DNA of 64,000 bases from Hexactinellida sp. DTS-2022 (lineage: Eukaryota; Porifera; Hexactinellida). Below are positions 20,092-30,972 of this stretch, one piece after another; the stretch's first letter is position 1, and every line of letters starts with the position of its first letter. The DNA is taken from positions 620,001 through 684,000 of the forward strand of contig JAPNXP010000009.1 in the NCBI GenBank assembly GCA_028753945.1. The letters run 5' to 3'. The notes under the pieces are model-generated. The model was not told where the DNA came from and ran no database searches. It was given only the letters and a program-made list of their open reading frames with translations. The translations under genes and the position numbers were made by a program.

Positions 20092-21345
20092 ATGGCTTCT
20101 ATTTCTCCCTTTTCAGATCTGAGAATCCTAGAGTGCTGCGGTCTCGCACCGCCCTCTGGCGAGTCTGAAGAATTCACAGTTAGCGACCCTCCCCATTTCG
20201 AGTCTCTCTTCGCGACCCTGCTCACTGCTCTGCGTGGGGATGACATTCCATTCGCCCCTTCCTGTCTCCCTGCAGTATTCATGCTGGCAGCTCTGCATCA
20301 GATCCCCGGCCCGTGGCAGACGTCTACCACCCTCTCTCTCTCGCATGAACTCCTTGAGCGTATATACGCCCTCCACAGAGCAGCCGACATGCCGTCTCTC
20401 CTCTCAGACAGCTGTCTCCTCTCGGAGCTCTTCGCGCCCATCCAGCAGCTGATCGCTTCGGAGGGGTGGGACCGCTCCCTCACGGTTAAGCCGCTAGCCG
20501 CCTGGCTGCAGGCCCAGCTGCCCTACCCCCACCTGGGGACACACCTCCGTCTGTTCTTCCCGATCCTACTCAGACTCCTGGACGACCTCTCCGTGGACAC
20601 GCAGGTCCTGGGCCTAACCAGCACTCTGTACATGACTCGCAACGTCACGCGAGCTGACCTATTGGTGTACGACCGGGCCGGGGTGCTCGTGAGTGCCTTG
20701 GAGCGGTACCTCTACTCTAACTACCATCAGATTCTCTCTAATTACCAGCCGGTTATCCTCCAGCTGCTGTCTGTTGTAGAGGAGCCGCCCTCTCGGGCAG
20801 CGAGCCCCCACTCGCTCGGGCTGACTCGGCACGACAAGTTCCTATCGGACTTGCTGTCGATAATACCGCTGAGCTACACTGGAGATCTCAAGCGGGACAG
20901 AGTCAGGCTCCTAGCGGAGACCGTCCCTCTCTTCCAGCGGGCTCTCCTGCCGCACCTCTCTCAGCTTATAAAGTGTCTACTGTTCTGTCTCGAGATGCCA
21001 GACGGGAAAGGGGAGGAAACCAGGTTCCTATCCCTGGACGTAGTTCTGTTTATGTGTGAGCACTGTGAGCAGCTGATGCATACCTATCTGTCTGTCCTGT
21101 CGCTAGCTCTTATAAAGGTAGTCACCCAGTGCTCACAAGGCAAACAGGACCATAAAGCCAAGTCTAATACGCACCACCAACTAGCCATTAAGTGTGTGGC
21201 CTGTTTTCATAAGCTGCATGCCTGTGAGAGCTGTGGAGAAATATTGGAGTACTTACACGCTGTGTGCGATGAGGAACAAGGGTCTACTTTTGTAGCAAAT
21301 ATGCTTCGGAAAGCTATAACGAGAATATCTCTTGATACAATGTGA
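20092..21345 (+). CDS. TTI2: TELO2-interacting protein 2 (TTI2)
   Basis: Intronless, 417 aa; vertebrate TTI2 is about 500 aa, so this is on the short side. It is an all-helical HEAT-like protein. The most diagnostic stretch is LRLFFPILLRLLDDLSVDTQVLGLTSTLYMTRNVTRADLLVYDRAGVL, which matches the family's core (LLRVLDD...K VLG...NV...ADLL YNRA). TTI2 works with TELO2 and TTI1 as the TTT co-chaperone that stabilises PIKK kinases (ATM, ATR, mTOR, DNA-PKcs). Codon third positions are GC-rich. It sits 80 bp behind POLR2D. Confidence 0.85.
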   Translation: MASISPFSDLRILECCGLAPPSGESEEFTVSDPPHFESLFATLLTALRGDDIPFAPSCLPAVFMLAALHQIPGPWQTSTTLSLSHELLERIYALHRAADMPSLLSDSCLLSELFAPIQQLIASEGWDRSLTVKPLAAWLQAQLPYPHLGTHLRLFFPILLRLLDDLSVDTQVLGLTSTLYMTRNVTRADLLVYDRAGVLVSALERYLYSNYHQILSNYQPVILQLLSVVEEPPSRAASPHSLGLTRHDKFLSDLLSIIPLSYTGDLKRDRVRLLAETVPLFQRALLPHLSQLIKCLLFCLEMPDGKGEETRFLSLDVVLFMCEHCEQLMHTYLSVLSLALIKVVTQCSQGKQDHKAKSNTHHQLAIKCVACFHKLHACESCGEILEYLHAVCDEEQGSTFVANMLRKAITRISLDTM

Positions 21346-21969
21346 CGTGAGTTATATTAGTACGGATGCAATCTCTATGCTTTATGACCTAATGCGTTAT
21401 CTTCCTATAGGATGGTACATCTTAAATAAATTGTATATAGAATGACTAAATTTGGAGATATTTAGCTCAGAAGATTAGGTGGGTTGGAGATACAAAATGA
21501 TAATTTACCATGATTTGTTCGTGATAACTTTAACTATTGTGTTATACTGGAATGGTTGAATAGAATGCTCAAAGGAAATAGCAACATTGTTAGATAACAT
21601 ACCATATTACCATTAGATACTGTTAGTACCAAATTGAATAATTATCAACTCATAAGGTCAATCTGAGTTTAATACTTATTTAATGTTCAGATTATACTTC
21701 CATTTGATTGTAGGTTTGGGGTTTCATATCCTTACGTTAAAGTTCAACCATTGTTGCAGCCACTAGGACTGAAAAGCTTTTATTTACTTTGTTGTATCTG
21801 TGGCATCAACCTATGTGTAATCACTCTAAGGATTTACAATTTCTATACGTGTACTTTACACTGAAGCCAATAATACAATATTATGGCTTTCTGATGTAAG
21901 CTTTGTGTGTCTGGGAACAATACAACAACCCAATGACCTAATTCCATTGTGTAGCTAATATAGGTAACT
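21346..21969. other. Intergenic, nothing recognised
   Basis: AT-rich; an AATAAA at about 21425 suits TTI2 polyadenylation. No ORF or repeat structure that I can support. It contains the TECR promoter. Confidence 0.5.
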
Positions 21970-22881
21970 ATGCAGCTCAATATTGCCCTCCAACGAGCGC
22001 CCGAAAAGGTAATATGTACGGTGACTGGCTTAGAGCCGGACTCAACTGTTTCGAACGTTAAAAATCTGTTTGCCATAGAAAAGCCAAAGTATTACGTTTC
22101 ACGACAACAGTTAAAATCTAATCCGAAAGAAAAAGCCCTGCCGGACAATATAACGTTGGCTGAATTGAATATCAAAGACAAGGACACTCTCTATTTCAAA
22201 GATCTCGGTCCCCAAATAAGGTGGGGTGTTGTATTCTTCTGGGAATACTTCGGCCCTCTCTGCATATATCCGCTATTCTTCTTGCTCCCTAAACTCATTT
22301 ACGGCACAGCTATACCAAAGCACGATTTGGTAGTTGAGTTGGCTGCCGGCTGCTGGGTGTTCCACTACTCTAAGCGGATATTAGAAACTCTGTTCATACA
22401 CAAGTTTTCCCATGGGACAATGCCGTTAGCTAACCTATTCAAGAACTCGTCTTATTATTGGGGATTTGCTGCATTTATTTCTTATTACGTTAACCACCCT
22501 AAGTACACCCCTCCCTCCTATGGAGATGCACAACTATACACTGGACTCATTCTGTTTGTCCTGTGCGAGTTGGGTAACTTTAGCATTCACGTCGCGCTGT
22601 CCAATCTAAGAGCAGCTGGTTCTACCGAGCGTAAGATTCCGACTCCAACTCTCAACCCATTCACGTGGCTCTTCGCTCTCGTCTCCTGTCCCAACTACAC
22701 ATACGAGGTAGGCGCTTGGTTCGGGTTTTCCCTCATGACTCAATGTCTGCCTGCGCTGTTCTTCGCTTTAGCTGGCTTTCTACAAATGGCGATTTGGGCT
22801 ATTGGCAAACACAAGAATTATAAGAAAGAGTTTAAAGATTATCCTCGCGGCCGATCTGCTATAATTCCATTTCTAGTCTGA
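21970..22881 (+). CDS. TECR: Very-long-chain enoyl-CoA reductase
   Basis: Intronless, 303 aa (human TECR 308). The N-terminal ~80 residues form the ubiquitin-like domain of the family (VTGLEPDSTVSNVKNLFAIEK...). The C-terminal part is a steroid 5-alpha-reductase-type membrane domain with about six hydrophobic segments: RWGVVFFWEYFGPLCIYPLFF, HKFSHGTMPLANLFKNSSYYW, LCELGNFSIH and CPNYTYEVGAWFGF, which carries the conserved tyrosine and glutamate. The tail KEFKDYPRGRSAIIPFLV is canonical. It is an ER enzyme that catalyses the last reduction of each fatty-acid elongation cycle (trans-2-enoyl-CoA to acyl-CoA with NADPH). Confidence 0.96.
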   Translation: MQLNIALQRAPEKVICTVTGLEPDSTVSNVKNLFAIEKPKYYVSRQQLKSNPKEKALPDNITLAELNIKDKDTLYFKDLGPQIRWGVVFFWEYFGPLCIYPLFFLLPKLIYGTAIPKHDLVVELAAGCWVFHYSKRILETLFIHKFSHGTMPLANLFKNSSYYWGFAAFISYYVNHPKYTPPSYGDAQLYTGLILFVLCELGNFSIHVALSNLRAAGSTERKIPTPTLNPFTWLFALVSCPNYTYEVGAWFGFSLMTQCLPALFFALAGFLQMAIWAIGKHKNYKKEFKDYPRGRSAIIPFLV

Positions 22882-23544
22882 TTATACTCAGTTTATACTC
22901 TGTGACACTCTCGTTAGTTTATTCGCGTTTTTAGTACTTTCGTTTATTTAGAAGCTATGGACATGATTATTATCAAATATTGTTAAGACTAACAAACAAA
23001 TTTTTATTATCTCTAGAGCTTTTGACGAATAGAATTTAATGTCTGTGTATTGTATTATCTGGGATGGTATACTGCCTTAGTTAGTTAATATATGTATTGC
23101 TTTATTTGGGAGTCACAACCTGAATTACGCCCTTTCAGCTATTCAGTATTCTATACTTTACTTATTCCATGCTACAATATGATACCAGTGGTTTGCGTTG
23201 GAAGTATAACGAATTTGAATTAACCAAACTGGAACTATAATTAAGCCCACTCTCAAAAAATACTGTAGTTCCTTTTAATTTGATTCTCTGTGCGACGTGA
23301 GATAGTTTGCTAAATACTGAACCACTAAACAGACACGTGGACACTTGTTGATTGAAACTAAGCAACCACATCAACATAGATAGTAAGCAATGCAAAGTAG
23401 AGCCATCGAATGCGTGATATTAATTCAAACAGTGTCAAATTTCTTTTGTCCTTTTTTGTCCATAGACTCTCATTAGCTAAATTCCTGCAGTATAAATAGG
23501 GAATATATTAGAGCAAGTTAATCCAAACTCCAAATTATAACAAT
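22882..23544. other. Intergenic region with transgelin promoter
   Basis: AT-rich, no gene. The last 60 bp contain a consensus TATA box (see 23491). No mobile element recognised. Confidence 0.5.
23491..23498 (+). promoter_or_regulatory. TATA box of the transgelin-like gene
   Basis: TATAAATA lies 54 bp upstream of the ATG at 23545, which would give a 5' UTR of roughly 25 nt. A consensus TATA box suits a strongly, tissue-specifically expressed cytoskeletal gene. Confidence 0.6.
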
Positions 23545-24111
23545 ATGGCCAATAGAGCAGAAAAATCAGGCATTGCTGCTGATATTCAAAAGAAAAAGAT
23601 GGAAACTTATCCCTTTGAAGATGAAGCGAAAGCCATTGCGTGGATAGAAGCAATAATTGACGAGAAAATGGATGACAACTTCCATTCGTGGCTCAAAGAC
23701 GGTATTGTATTATGCAAACTCATAAATGAGATTGCACCCGGTAGCGTGGCAGCTAAGTTCATGAAACAAACTTCTATGCCTTTCAAGCAAATGGAGACAA
23801 TCGGTATGTTCATTGGTGCCGTAAAGAAATACAGTGTCAGCGAAAAGGACTGTTTCGTGACTCTAGACCTTTTCGAAGCTAACGATCTCGCTCAGGTGAT
23901 CAGTACTCTATTCGCACTCGACAGGAAGGCTCACAAGCTAGGCTGGGATGGGCCTATCTTAGCTCCTAAAGAAGCCGACGCAAACGTGAGGGAATTCAGT
24001 GAGGAAACGCTTGCAGAGGGAAAGAAAATAATTGGGCTTCAAGCGGGCTCAAATACAGGCGCTAGCCAATCTGGAATGGGCGCTCCCGGGACGAGGAGAC
24101 ACATAAACTAA
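23545..24111 (+). CDS. Transgelin/calponin-family actin-binding protein
   Basis: Intronless, 188 aa, the usual transgelin size. A single calponin-homology domain occupies about residues 25-135 (AKAIAWIEAIIDEKMDDNFHSWLKDGIVLCKLINEIAPGS, then FKQMETIGMFIGAVKKYSV and DLFEANDLAQVISTLFALDRKA). One C-terminal calponin repeat follows (IGLQAGSNTGASQSGM). Members bundle or stabilise actin filaments in muscle and motile cells. Transgelin and short calponins are not separable here; length and a single repeat favour transgelin. Expression is probably driven by the TATA box 54 bp upstream. Confidence 0.94.
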   Translation: MANRAEKSGIAADIQKKKMETYPFEDEAKAIAWIEAIIDEKMDDNFHSWLKDGIVLCKLINEIAPGSVAAKFMKQTSMPFKQMETIGMFIGAVKKYSVSEKDCFVTLDLFEANDLAQVISTLFALDRKAHKLGWDGPILAPKEADANVREFSEETLAEGKKIIGLQAGSNTGASQSGMGAPGTRRHIN

Positions 24112-25527
24112 CAAATATTTAGTGTGTGACTAACAGTATAGGAAGTGATAATCTTATTTTGGTTTTTAGCTCATTATAGTGTGTTTATGTTAAATCATTA
24201 TTCTTGTTAAGTCTCTTGAATGACTTATTTCTCCTTTTTATGTGATAATATTGTATTAGTGATTGTTAGAATTCATTTTACAAATATTTTGTAAAGAGTG
24301 TATGTCAAATCTATTACTCATATGAATTATAAAGTGATGGTTAAATGCTTTACATCAAATACAGTTGACTTTGCTTACTCTGGGCTAATATTCAGGAACA
24401 TTTATTATTCGGTTAACGTTACTAGATTAGATGATTGCATTATTATAGTATTATTTTAAAGCAGCGATTCCCGAACTTTTTGAGCTGTCGCCCCCTATAG
24501 AAAAACTAAACATTATGTGGACCCCCTCCCATTGACCGTAATACAAATTTGAAGATATTGTGGACCCCCTACTGCCGTTCCAAATGGATTCAGGTTGGGA
24601 ACCACTGTTCTAAAGTAACGATTTAGATTTGTAAATCTAAGATCCGAATATTTGATTGCTAAAATGGTCAACTTCGCTTAATTTACGCGTGCAAATTTAA
24701 TATAGAAATATTCTAGTTTTTGTCTTGTAGACAATAGTTGAACATTTGTCGCTACACAATTGTTGACTATGGATAAGAAATTTCTTTGAAACAAGTACAA
24801 TTCTACAGAATCTAGTGAGCCATAGTTTATGTGTCTAACAAGAAGAGATAACAGGAATACATGATTTGTGCACTTTTTATGAAATTGAAACAACCAAATT
24901 CGGGTTTATTTGAATTAACTCGAGAGTAATGAAAAGTTGTGCTAAGTTGTATACATCAGCTCTTTGGCTAGAATTTTTGCTTCTTTTAGAAAATAAGAAA
25001 GACTTATGTACTTACAAACACTACCCCAGTTAACGGTCAGTGATTATATGGAAATTATAGGCAAATTAATCTAAATATGCCACCTCATTTATACAAATAA
25101 AGCTAGCGAATTTACAGCTGGAGATGATACAACAATATATCTATTTAACAAACTATTGTCTACATATACTAACCGTAACATTAATTAATGGAAGGTGTCT
25201 ACATTAGAGGATTTGACAGATAATTTAAATTCGTCTTTGTTGCACTTTACTAATGATTGTTTCAATTTATACTATTAATCTCTTGTCTTATATCTGATTA
25301 GTGTCCCTGTCATTAGTAATCAACTGGAGCCTGCCCTGCAAAACTTCCACTCGCCTTATTTTATAACTTAATATTTTGATTTTGATAACTAAATTATTAC
25401 ATATGACGCGATCGGATATTAATTAGCAATCCATTCCTTGAACTAACTGCTTAATCATTTAATTAATTAAAGTTTGTTCCGTTGCTGTAACCTTTCCATG
25501 AATCGCTGATTAATCAGTATTGTAGTC
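24112..25527. other. Intergenic, AT-rich, one MITE
   Basis: No gene-like ORF in 1.4 kb. It contains one hAT-type MITE (24462-24607). The rest is AT-rich with no structure I can name. It contains the MVD promoter. Confidence 0.5.
24462..24607. mobile_element. hAT-type MITE, CAGTGGTTCCCAACC family (copy 1)
   Basis: Left end CAGCGATTCCCGAAC, right end GGTTGGGAACCACTG. The element is flanked by 8-bp target duplications TTTTAAAG and TTCTAAAG (one mismatch). The interior contains GTGGACCCCCTCCCATTGAC, shared with the copy at 28525-28637. Such ends are typical of hAT/Charlie non-autonomous elements. Confidence 0.85.
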
Positions 25528-26637
25528 ATGACTCGTAGAGAAGTAGCATGCTCTGCCCCGGTCAATATAGCTCTGGTAAAGTACTGGGGCAAGCGAGACG
25601 AGAAGTTGATACTTCCTCTCAATTCTTCCTTCAGTATAACGCTAGATCAGGACGATCTATGCACAGAGAACTTTGTATACACAGACGCCACTCTATCTGA
25701 GGACTCCTTGACAGTAAACGGAGTCCCCCAGCCTCTGGACACGCCCCGGTACCTCTCCTGTCTCCAGGCCCTCCGTGGGCTGAGTGGGAGACAAGAGAGG
25801 GTCTGCATTCGGTCCGATAACAACTTTCCGACCGCGGCGGGGCTGGCCTCGTCAGCTGCGGGGTTCGCGTGTCTGGTGTTCTCTCTGTCGCAGCTGTTCG
25901 AGCTGGAGTGCGAGCTGTCCGTGTTGGCGCGCCGGGGGTCCGGGAGCGCGTGCAGGAGCATGTACGGAGGGTTCGTAGAGTGGGAGAAGGGAGAACTAGC
26001 CAGTGGAGAGGATAGCAAGGCACGCCAGGTGTTTAGCCACGAACACTGGCCAGAATTGCAAGTGCTCATTCTTGTTGTTAGCGACCAGAAAAAAACGGTT
26101 TCCAGCAGCCACGGCATGCAGCGGTCGGTTGAAACAAGTCCGCTAATCCGAACGCGCGCGGAATCTATTGTTCCCGAGCGTATCCAGCTTATGAAGGCCG
26201 CCGTCTCGACGCGTAACTTCGAGTCCCTAGCTAAGCTAACTATGATGGAGAGCAACCAGTTCCACGCCATTTGCATGGACACCATGCCTCCACTATTCTA
26301 CCTCAACGACATATCCCGAGACATAATTAACATGACGCATCTATACAACGAGATGTGTGGGGAGGTGCGGGTGGGGTACACGTTCGATGCTGGGCCTAAC
26401 GCCTGTCTGATCGTACTGAGGGAGCATACCAAACAGGTCCTGTCTCTAATACACTACTTGTTCCCACCTACTAATGAGGACAGATTTATAGTTGGGAAGT
26501 CTAACAGCGCATCTCCATCCGACTTGCCAGCATGCGTCTCCGGCCTAGGCCTGACTCCACATAAAGACGGCCTCAAATACGTCATACACACAGCCGTGGG
26601 GGCCGGGCCCAAGCTCCTGAAGAAGAATTGTATTTAG
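25528..26637 (+). CDS. MVD: Diphosphomevalonate decarboxylase
   Basis: Intronless, 369 aa, slightly shorter than animal MVD (about 400). It opens with CSAPVNIALVKYWGKRDEKLILPLNSSFSITLD, the family signature. The GHMP-kinase phosphate-binding loop is FPTAAGLASSAAGFA, followed by GSGSACRSMYGGFVEW. A TFDAGPNACLI motif lies near the C-terminus. The enzyme performs the ATP-dependent decarboxylation of mevalonate-5-diphosphate to isopentenyl diphosphate in isoprenoid synthesis. The start is the first in-frame ATG and aligns with the family N-terminus. Third codon positions are GC-rich. Confidence 0.97.
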   Translation: MTRREVACSAPVNIALVKYWGKRDEKLILPLNSSFSITLDQDDLCTENFVYTDATLSEDSLTVNGVPQPLDTPRYLSCLQALRGLSGRQERVCIRSDNNFPTAAGLASSAAGFACLVFSLSQLFELECELSVLARRGSGSACRSMYGGFVEWEKGELASGEDSKARQVFSHEHWPELQVLILVVSDQKKTVSSSHGMQRSVETSPLIRTRAESIVPERIQLMKAAVSTRNFESLAKLTMMESNQFHAICMDTMPPLFYLNDISRDIINMTHLYNEMCGEVRVGYTFDAGPNACLIVLREHTKQVLSLIHYLFPPTNEDRFIVGKSNSASPSDLPACVSGLGLTPHKDGLKYVIHTAVGAGPKLLKKNCI

Positions 26638-26831
26638 ACTATTAGGCTTATTCCACTATCAATTAATTCCAGGTATCTGCAATAGCATTTCAAATTATTT
26701 GCCTCTAACTAATTACCAAATTCAGTTCTTATTGAGTGACGGAATCAAACGCGATTCTTTCCCTTAGTTTCGTTTGTCACATATAAATACAATAATTAAT
26801 TAATTGAAAATATTCAAATTCCAATAGAGAG

Positions 26832-27389
26832 TCAGTATACTCGTGTGATCGGAGGGTTCTTGTAGAGTTTTAGAGGGGGAGGCGGGTTGTTGTAAATCCG
26901 AGGATCTATTTCTTCCGAGTCATCTGAGTCTGTTTCTTCTTTAAAATTGTCTTTTAACACTACGCTTGATGGGCTAAAGGACATTTCTGTTAGCGGGCTA
27001 ACTTTGTATAATCCAGATTCGCTTGAGACTATGTCTGACATTGATTTGGAGAAAGGTAGCGATTTGAGTGGAGGGGGGGCCGCTACATAGCTGGGCAGTT
27101 CAGGCAGGGGGTCTAAGAATAGGTCTTTGTACTTTTCAGTCGGCGAGGGAATCACCACGTAATCTTCGCAAGCCATTGAGTTCTGGAAAGAAGGGGCTGG
27201 GATTGTGTTCAGACAGACAAGGCTGTGTTTTCTACACCACTCGGGGCCCTTCGTATTATTTGACCCACTCGTTGGTGTAAAGAAAATTGATTTTTTCGGG
27301 GTACTCATCATACTCGCGTTTCCCAGAGAGCCACCGTACACTGATTTAGTTCTACAACCGAGTCGAATAGAGGTAAGAGCTGAAATCAT
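26832..27389 (-). CDS. Hypothetical proline/serine-rich protein
   Basis: 185 aa, not recognised. It is low in complexity and probably disordered: STPKKSIFFTPTSG near residue 30 resembles a proline-directed kinase site cluster, an acidic EETDSDDSEEIDPRIY lies near the C-terminus, and the tail is proline-rich (NNPPPPLKLYKNPP). The ATG at 27389 opens the frame, but the methionines at about residues 27-28 (MMSTPKKS) are a plausible alternative start, and ATGATTTCAG at the 5' end also looks like a splice acceptor. Convergent with MVD, whose stop is about 195 bp away. The function cannot be inferred. Confidence 0.5.
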   Translation of the reverse strand: MISALTSIRLGCRTKSVYGGSLGNASMMSTPKKSIFFTPTSGSNNTKGPEWCRKHSLVCLNTIPAPSFQNSMACEDYVVIPSPTEKYKDLFLDPLPELPSYVAAPPPLKSLPFSKSMSDIVSSESGLYKVSPLTEMSFSPSSVVLKDNFKEETDSDDSEEIDPRIYNNPPPPLKLYKNPPITRVY

Positions 27390-28878
27390 TATAATTGAGA
27401 TTGAATCCTCTACTGTTCAAGCTATATTTATACAGTAGTTATTTAACCTATCCTAGATTCACTGAAATTGCCTAATTCTAGTAATTCCAGTAATTCTACA
27501 CTTTGATAATATTTTGCATTTTGTATATACTGTATAAGTTCAGCAAATACGTCACGTTTCGAGGACACGGCTTCTTTACCTTCTATAAAACCTTTGTGAA
27601 AGAACTGTTGCATGCCTGAGGCCTGTAATCATTATATAACTTTATGGCTACCCTCATGATAAACCAATTAAACTAATAATTAATTTAATTAAAACTAGAT
27701 TAAGTCCTACGTGAACCTTCTAGTCCTGCTTCTTTCAATAGAACTGTCATTTTCTATCTAAACTCTTCATTTGTCAGATGGATGAATATCTGTTCATATT
27801 AAACTAACTATTGTGGAATTGTTATTGTTATCCTTAGTCAAATCATTTGGAACATTCTAGAAGAAATACTGTACAACAGGATTTATATTATCCGAGATGT
27901 TCGTGGTACTAGCGTAGAGCTGGTTGTGAATAATTGATGTACAAAACTTCTAGATTCTTCTAATTAATTTCTGAACCCACTTCATTTCATTGTCCTGCGA
28001 ATAAGTATACGTACATTACAATACAGATTTGGAAAGATATTAATTGCACAACAATAATTACACACAACTGAGGTTTATTATTAATAATCCCTAGTAATGT
28101 TAATTTGAAATATACGTAAAAGAGTTTGTATTCAGCAATTCATAGAATTATAAGATACTACGTAGTATTAATTCAGCAAATAATTTGATGCAATTTCTTT
28201 GCAAATTTGCAAAGAATTTAAATCAATAAAGCTCTCTCTCTCTGACAGATTAACTGCAAATAACACGAACTTATGATTTTCTACATACCTACAGTAATTC
28301 TGCCGGATCAAGAAATTGAATGAGTCTTATTGTTCAATCTTGCAACTTGCAACAGTTCATTGGAATATGTATATTCCTCAGTGATAAACAGAATTACATA
28401 AGAAATGGATGGAGTCTCTTTCAAAACAGTTCTGTCTAGTGTCTAATAATCTCAAACTCTATTTATACACCAATAAGTTGGTGCATGCGATTCAACACCA
28501 AATACGCTGAATATTATAATTGACCATTTATTCCCAACCTTTTTAAAACGTGGACCCCTATAGTAATTCTGTGGACCCCCTCCCATTGACCGTAATACAT
28601 CTCGTGGACCCCTAAGGGCCCAGGTTGGGAACCACTGATTACCACTATACAAGGCAACTGGTCATTATGGAACTTGGAAGCATCTGATTATCCCGCATTT
28701 ACATTGGATAGAGATTGTTAGCATCTATTTCTATAAGCTCAATTATATACATTACTCTAATTGGAACTAAATAAAAACTATTTTATGAATAAACTGGAAA
28801 CCGGAACTAAAAAAATAATTTATATAAAAGACGTTGATTTATTTTTCGAACATCGTGGTCTCAGTGATAACTTAAATA
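27390..28878. other. Intergenic, AT-rich, one MITE
   Basis: No gene-like ORF. It contains the MITE at 28525-28637; the rest is featureless AT-rich DNA. Confidence 0.5.
28525..28637. mobile_element. hAT-type MITE, CAGTGGTTCCCAACC family (copy 2)
   Basis: Right end GGTTGGGAACCACTG is canonical; the left end is eroded (CATTTATTCCCAACC). It shares the internal GTGGACCCCCTCCCATTGAC block with copy 1. No clear target duplication remains. Confidence 0.75.
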
Positions 28879-29217
28879 ATGTCTTGCGAATACGCTTCCC
28901 CCAATCTAAGTACTATCCTCGGTTTGCTGATGATAAATGAAACCACTTTGCGGTCTCTTAACATTACCCAGCTGAGACGAATCACGAATGAGAAGACTAG
29001 ACACTTAAGTTACCCGTATACGGTCAGCGTAATGCGAGTGCTGCGCGTTGAGAGGAGACGCATGAAGAAAAAGGCGTATACTACGAAGGATGATGAAATT
29101 ATAGCAGAATTTGCCTCTGAAATTGCTGACTTAGAGGAAATCCGGGATGGGTTATTCGTTGAAAAGAAAGAACTTGAGACGGAAATAGACATTTATTTCC
29201 AGGGAATTAACGTTTGA
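28879..29217 (+). CDS. Small protein, possibly a degenerate Maf-like bZIP
   Basis: 112 aa, intronless. A basic stretch ERRRMKKKAYTTK is followed by a heptad-rich helix (ADLEEIRDGLFVEKKELETEIDIY). An upstream helix LRSLNITQLRRI resembles the Maf extended homology region (consensus L..LSVRELNR). The spacing of RRR, K and Y/A fits small Maf proteins, but the invariant asparagine and arginine of a DNA-binding basic region are not present. It may be a bZIP that has lost DNA contact, or simply an unrelated coiled-coil protein. The ORF is well delimited and its codon use looks coding. Confidence 0.5.
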   Translation: MSCEYASPNLSTILGLLMINETTLRSLNITQLRRITNEKTRHLSYPYTVSVMRVLRVERRRMKKKAYTTKDDEIIAEFASEIADLEEIRDGLFVEKKELETEIDIYFQGINV

Positions 29218-30010
29218 AACACAATTAATGTTGTATTAATTTGTTTGTTTCCAACTGTTTTGCATTTTTACTTTGTATCGCGCGCAGCTGCTTATGCTGT
29301 CTTACCATGTATTGTTGTTATTTGCTTGTTGTTATTTGCTTGTTGTTATTTGCTAATATTAATTGTATCCTTTTAGAGACTTATGAGCTTTTTATTACAA
29401 TACTCAACTCAGAAATAGTACTTACAAAATCACATTTAATCCACTATATGACTTTCGCTCTTGTTAATATGAATATTTACATAAAGTAAAATTAAGCCAC
29501 AACTGCCACATCAATACAGTTATTGCTTTGGATAAATTTAGGGGCTATGATATCGCCACCAAAAATGATAAATAATTAATTATTACATTATTGCTCTGGA
29601 GTTCCTTACTCTATTGCTAGCTTAAATGCTCCCCACTTGTGCAGTATTTTCATTATAGTAGTGAAAGTTGCAGAATTTATATTGTTAATTGTTCTAAACT
29701 GTTCTGGAACAATGCGTCCCAATATACGGAGTTGGATACTTATGTATAACTTTCCTTATTATGGATAATAATTTGAGTATTCTTATTATTTGCTTCCACA
29801 CAGATTGATATTGCATTCTTGATATTAGGAAGCAACCTTTTTAATTCGAAATCCCTTTATATTATTAAACAGTTTCGTTCAACAATCCGATTGTATTTAT
29901 CTCTATGTCCAGAATATTTAATTCGTTGAATATTAATGCATATTTTGAGTTATTTCTAAATTATTTATTTAATTAGGATTTATTTCCACAGTTTATTTAC
30001 TAGTTTACTT

Positions 30011-30060
30011 GTAACATGTTACGTTTATAACGTGTTATGTTTGTAACATGTTATGTTTGT
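30011..30060 (+). repeat. 16-bp minisatellite
   Basis: Three imperfect copies of GTAACATGTTATGTTT (one reads ATAACGTGTTATGTTT). Confidence 0.75.
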
Positions 30061-30487
30061 GTATGACATGACACAAAATTTTTAGCACGCGACAGAGGGA
30101 GGCTACTTCCCTCGAAGGGAAGTAGTTCCAGGGAAAAAGTAAAAGTGAGGAAATATTATTGCAAAAACTGTGACGAGTTAAAAAGACGTAAAATATATTT
30201 AACGAAATTATTGGATTTGATGTATTTCGCTTATTGTAAATATAAGTTTTGTATAATATAAATTCCCCAAGGTCACCATCTATTAATAAGCCCTGGGATA
30301 AGTTTAATATAATTGCAAACCAACTACAATCTAGTATAAGTTAATTTGTATTCATAATTCATAATTATCACATAGTATGTTTATTAATTAATTAATTAAC
30401 GTACTTAACGATAAGTTTCATGTATTTTAGTTAAATAAGTTTCATGTATTTTAGTTGGCACCACCTACTCATTTATACTAAGAAATT

Positions 30488-30654
30488 ACTTATATAGAGC
30501 TGAGCTTTGTAGAGTTCAGTTTTTCACTATGTGTATTCATGCACTGAGAAAGGTCAGTTTTTTTCCAGAGTTTGAAATTGACCTTTACTAAGTAAGCCTG
30601 GGCTTTTAGTATGGGAAAAAATCTGAACTCTACAAAGCTCAGCTCTATATAAGG
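30488..30654. mobile_element. MITE-like inverted-repeat element
   Basis: The ends are about 32-bp inverted repeats: ACTTATATAGAGCTGAGCTT... at 30488 and the complement ...AAGCTCAGCTCTATATAAGG ending at 30654. The interior also contains opposed GACCTTT/AAGGTC pieces. Non-coding; the superfamily is undetermined. Confidence 0.75.
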
Positions 30655-30972
30655 ATTCCCTTATACTAAATACTAACTGAGTTCTACTGAATTTTTCTAT
30701 AGTACGTACTAACTACTAACCGAATTAAAATAAAATACATTTTATTTACTTGACCGAGTTTACACCCTTCAGGCCGATATTTGGAAATCCCTGCATTTTT
30801 CGTATCAAATTTCTTTCTAGACAAATTTGTAGACTTCAGCATATGAAGAAATAGCTTCAATCGAACCTAAATAAAATGAGCAAGATAATAGCAAACCGAT
30901 AACACAAGTCTTTTCCTAAATACAATATTACTGTACAAGGTTACATAATTACTTACTAGTTATTAAAGTAAG

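Noticed and set aside
24678-24893. 71-aa minus-strand ORF
   Set aside because: Isolated, AT-rich and without similarity to anything I recognise.
29241-29489. 82-aa hydrophobic ORF after the bZIP-like gene
   Set aside because: Composition (C, L, I, Y) reflects T-rich DNA with a TTGTTATTTGC repeat rather than a membrane protein.
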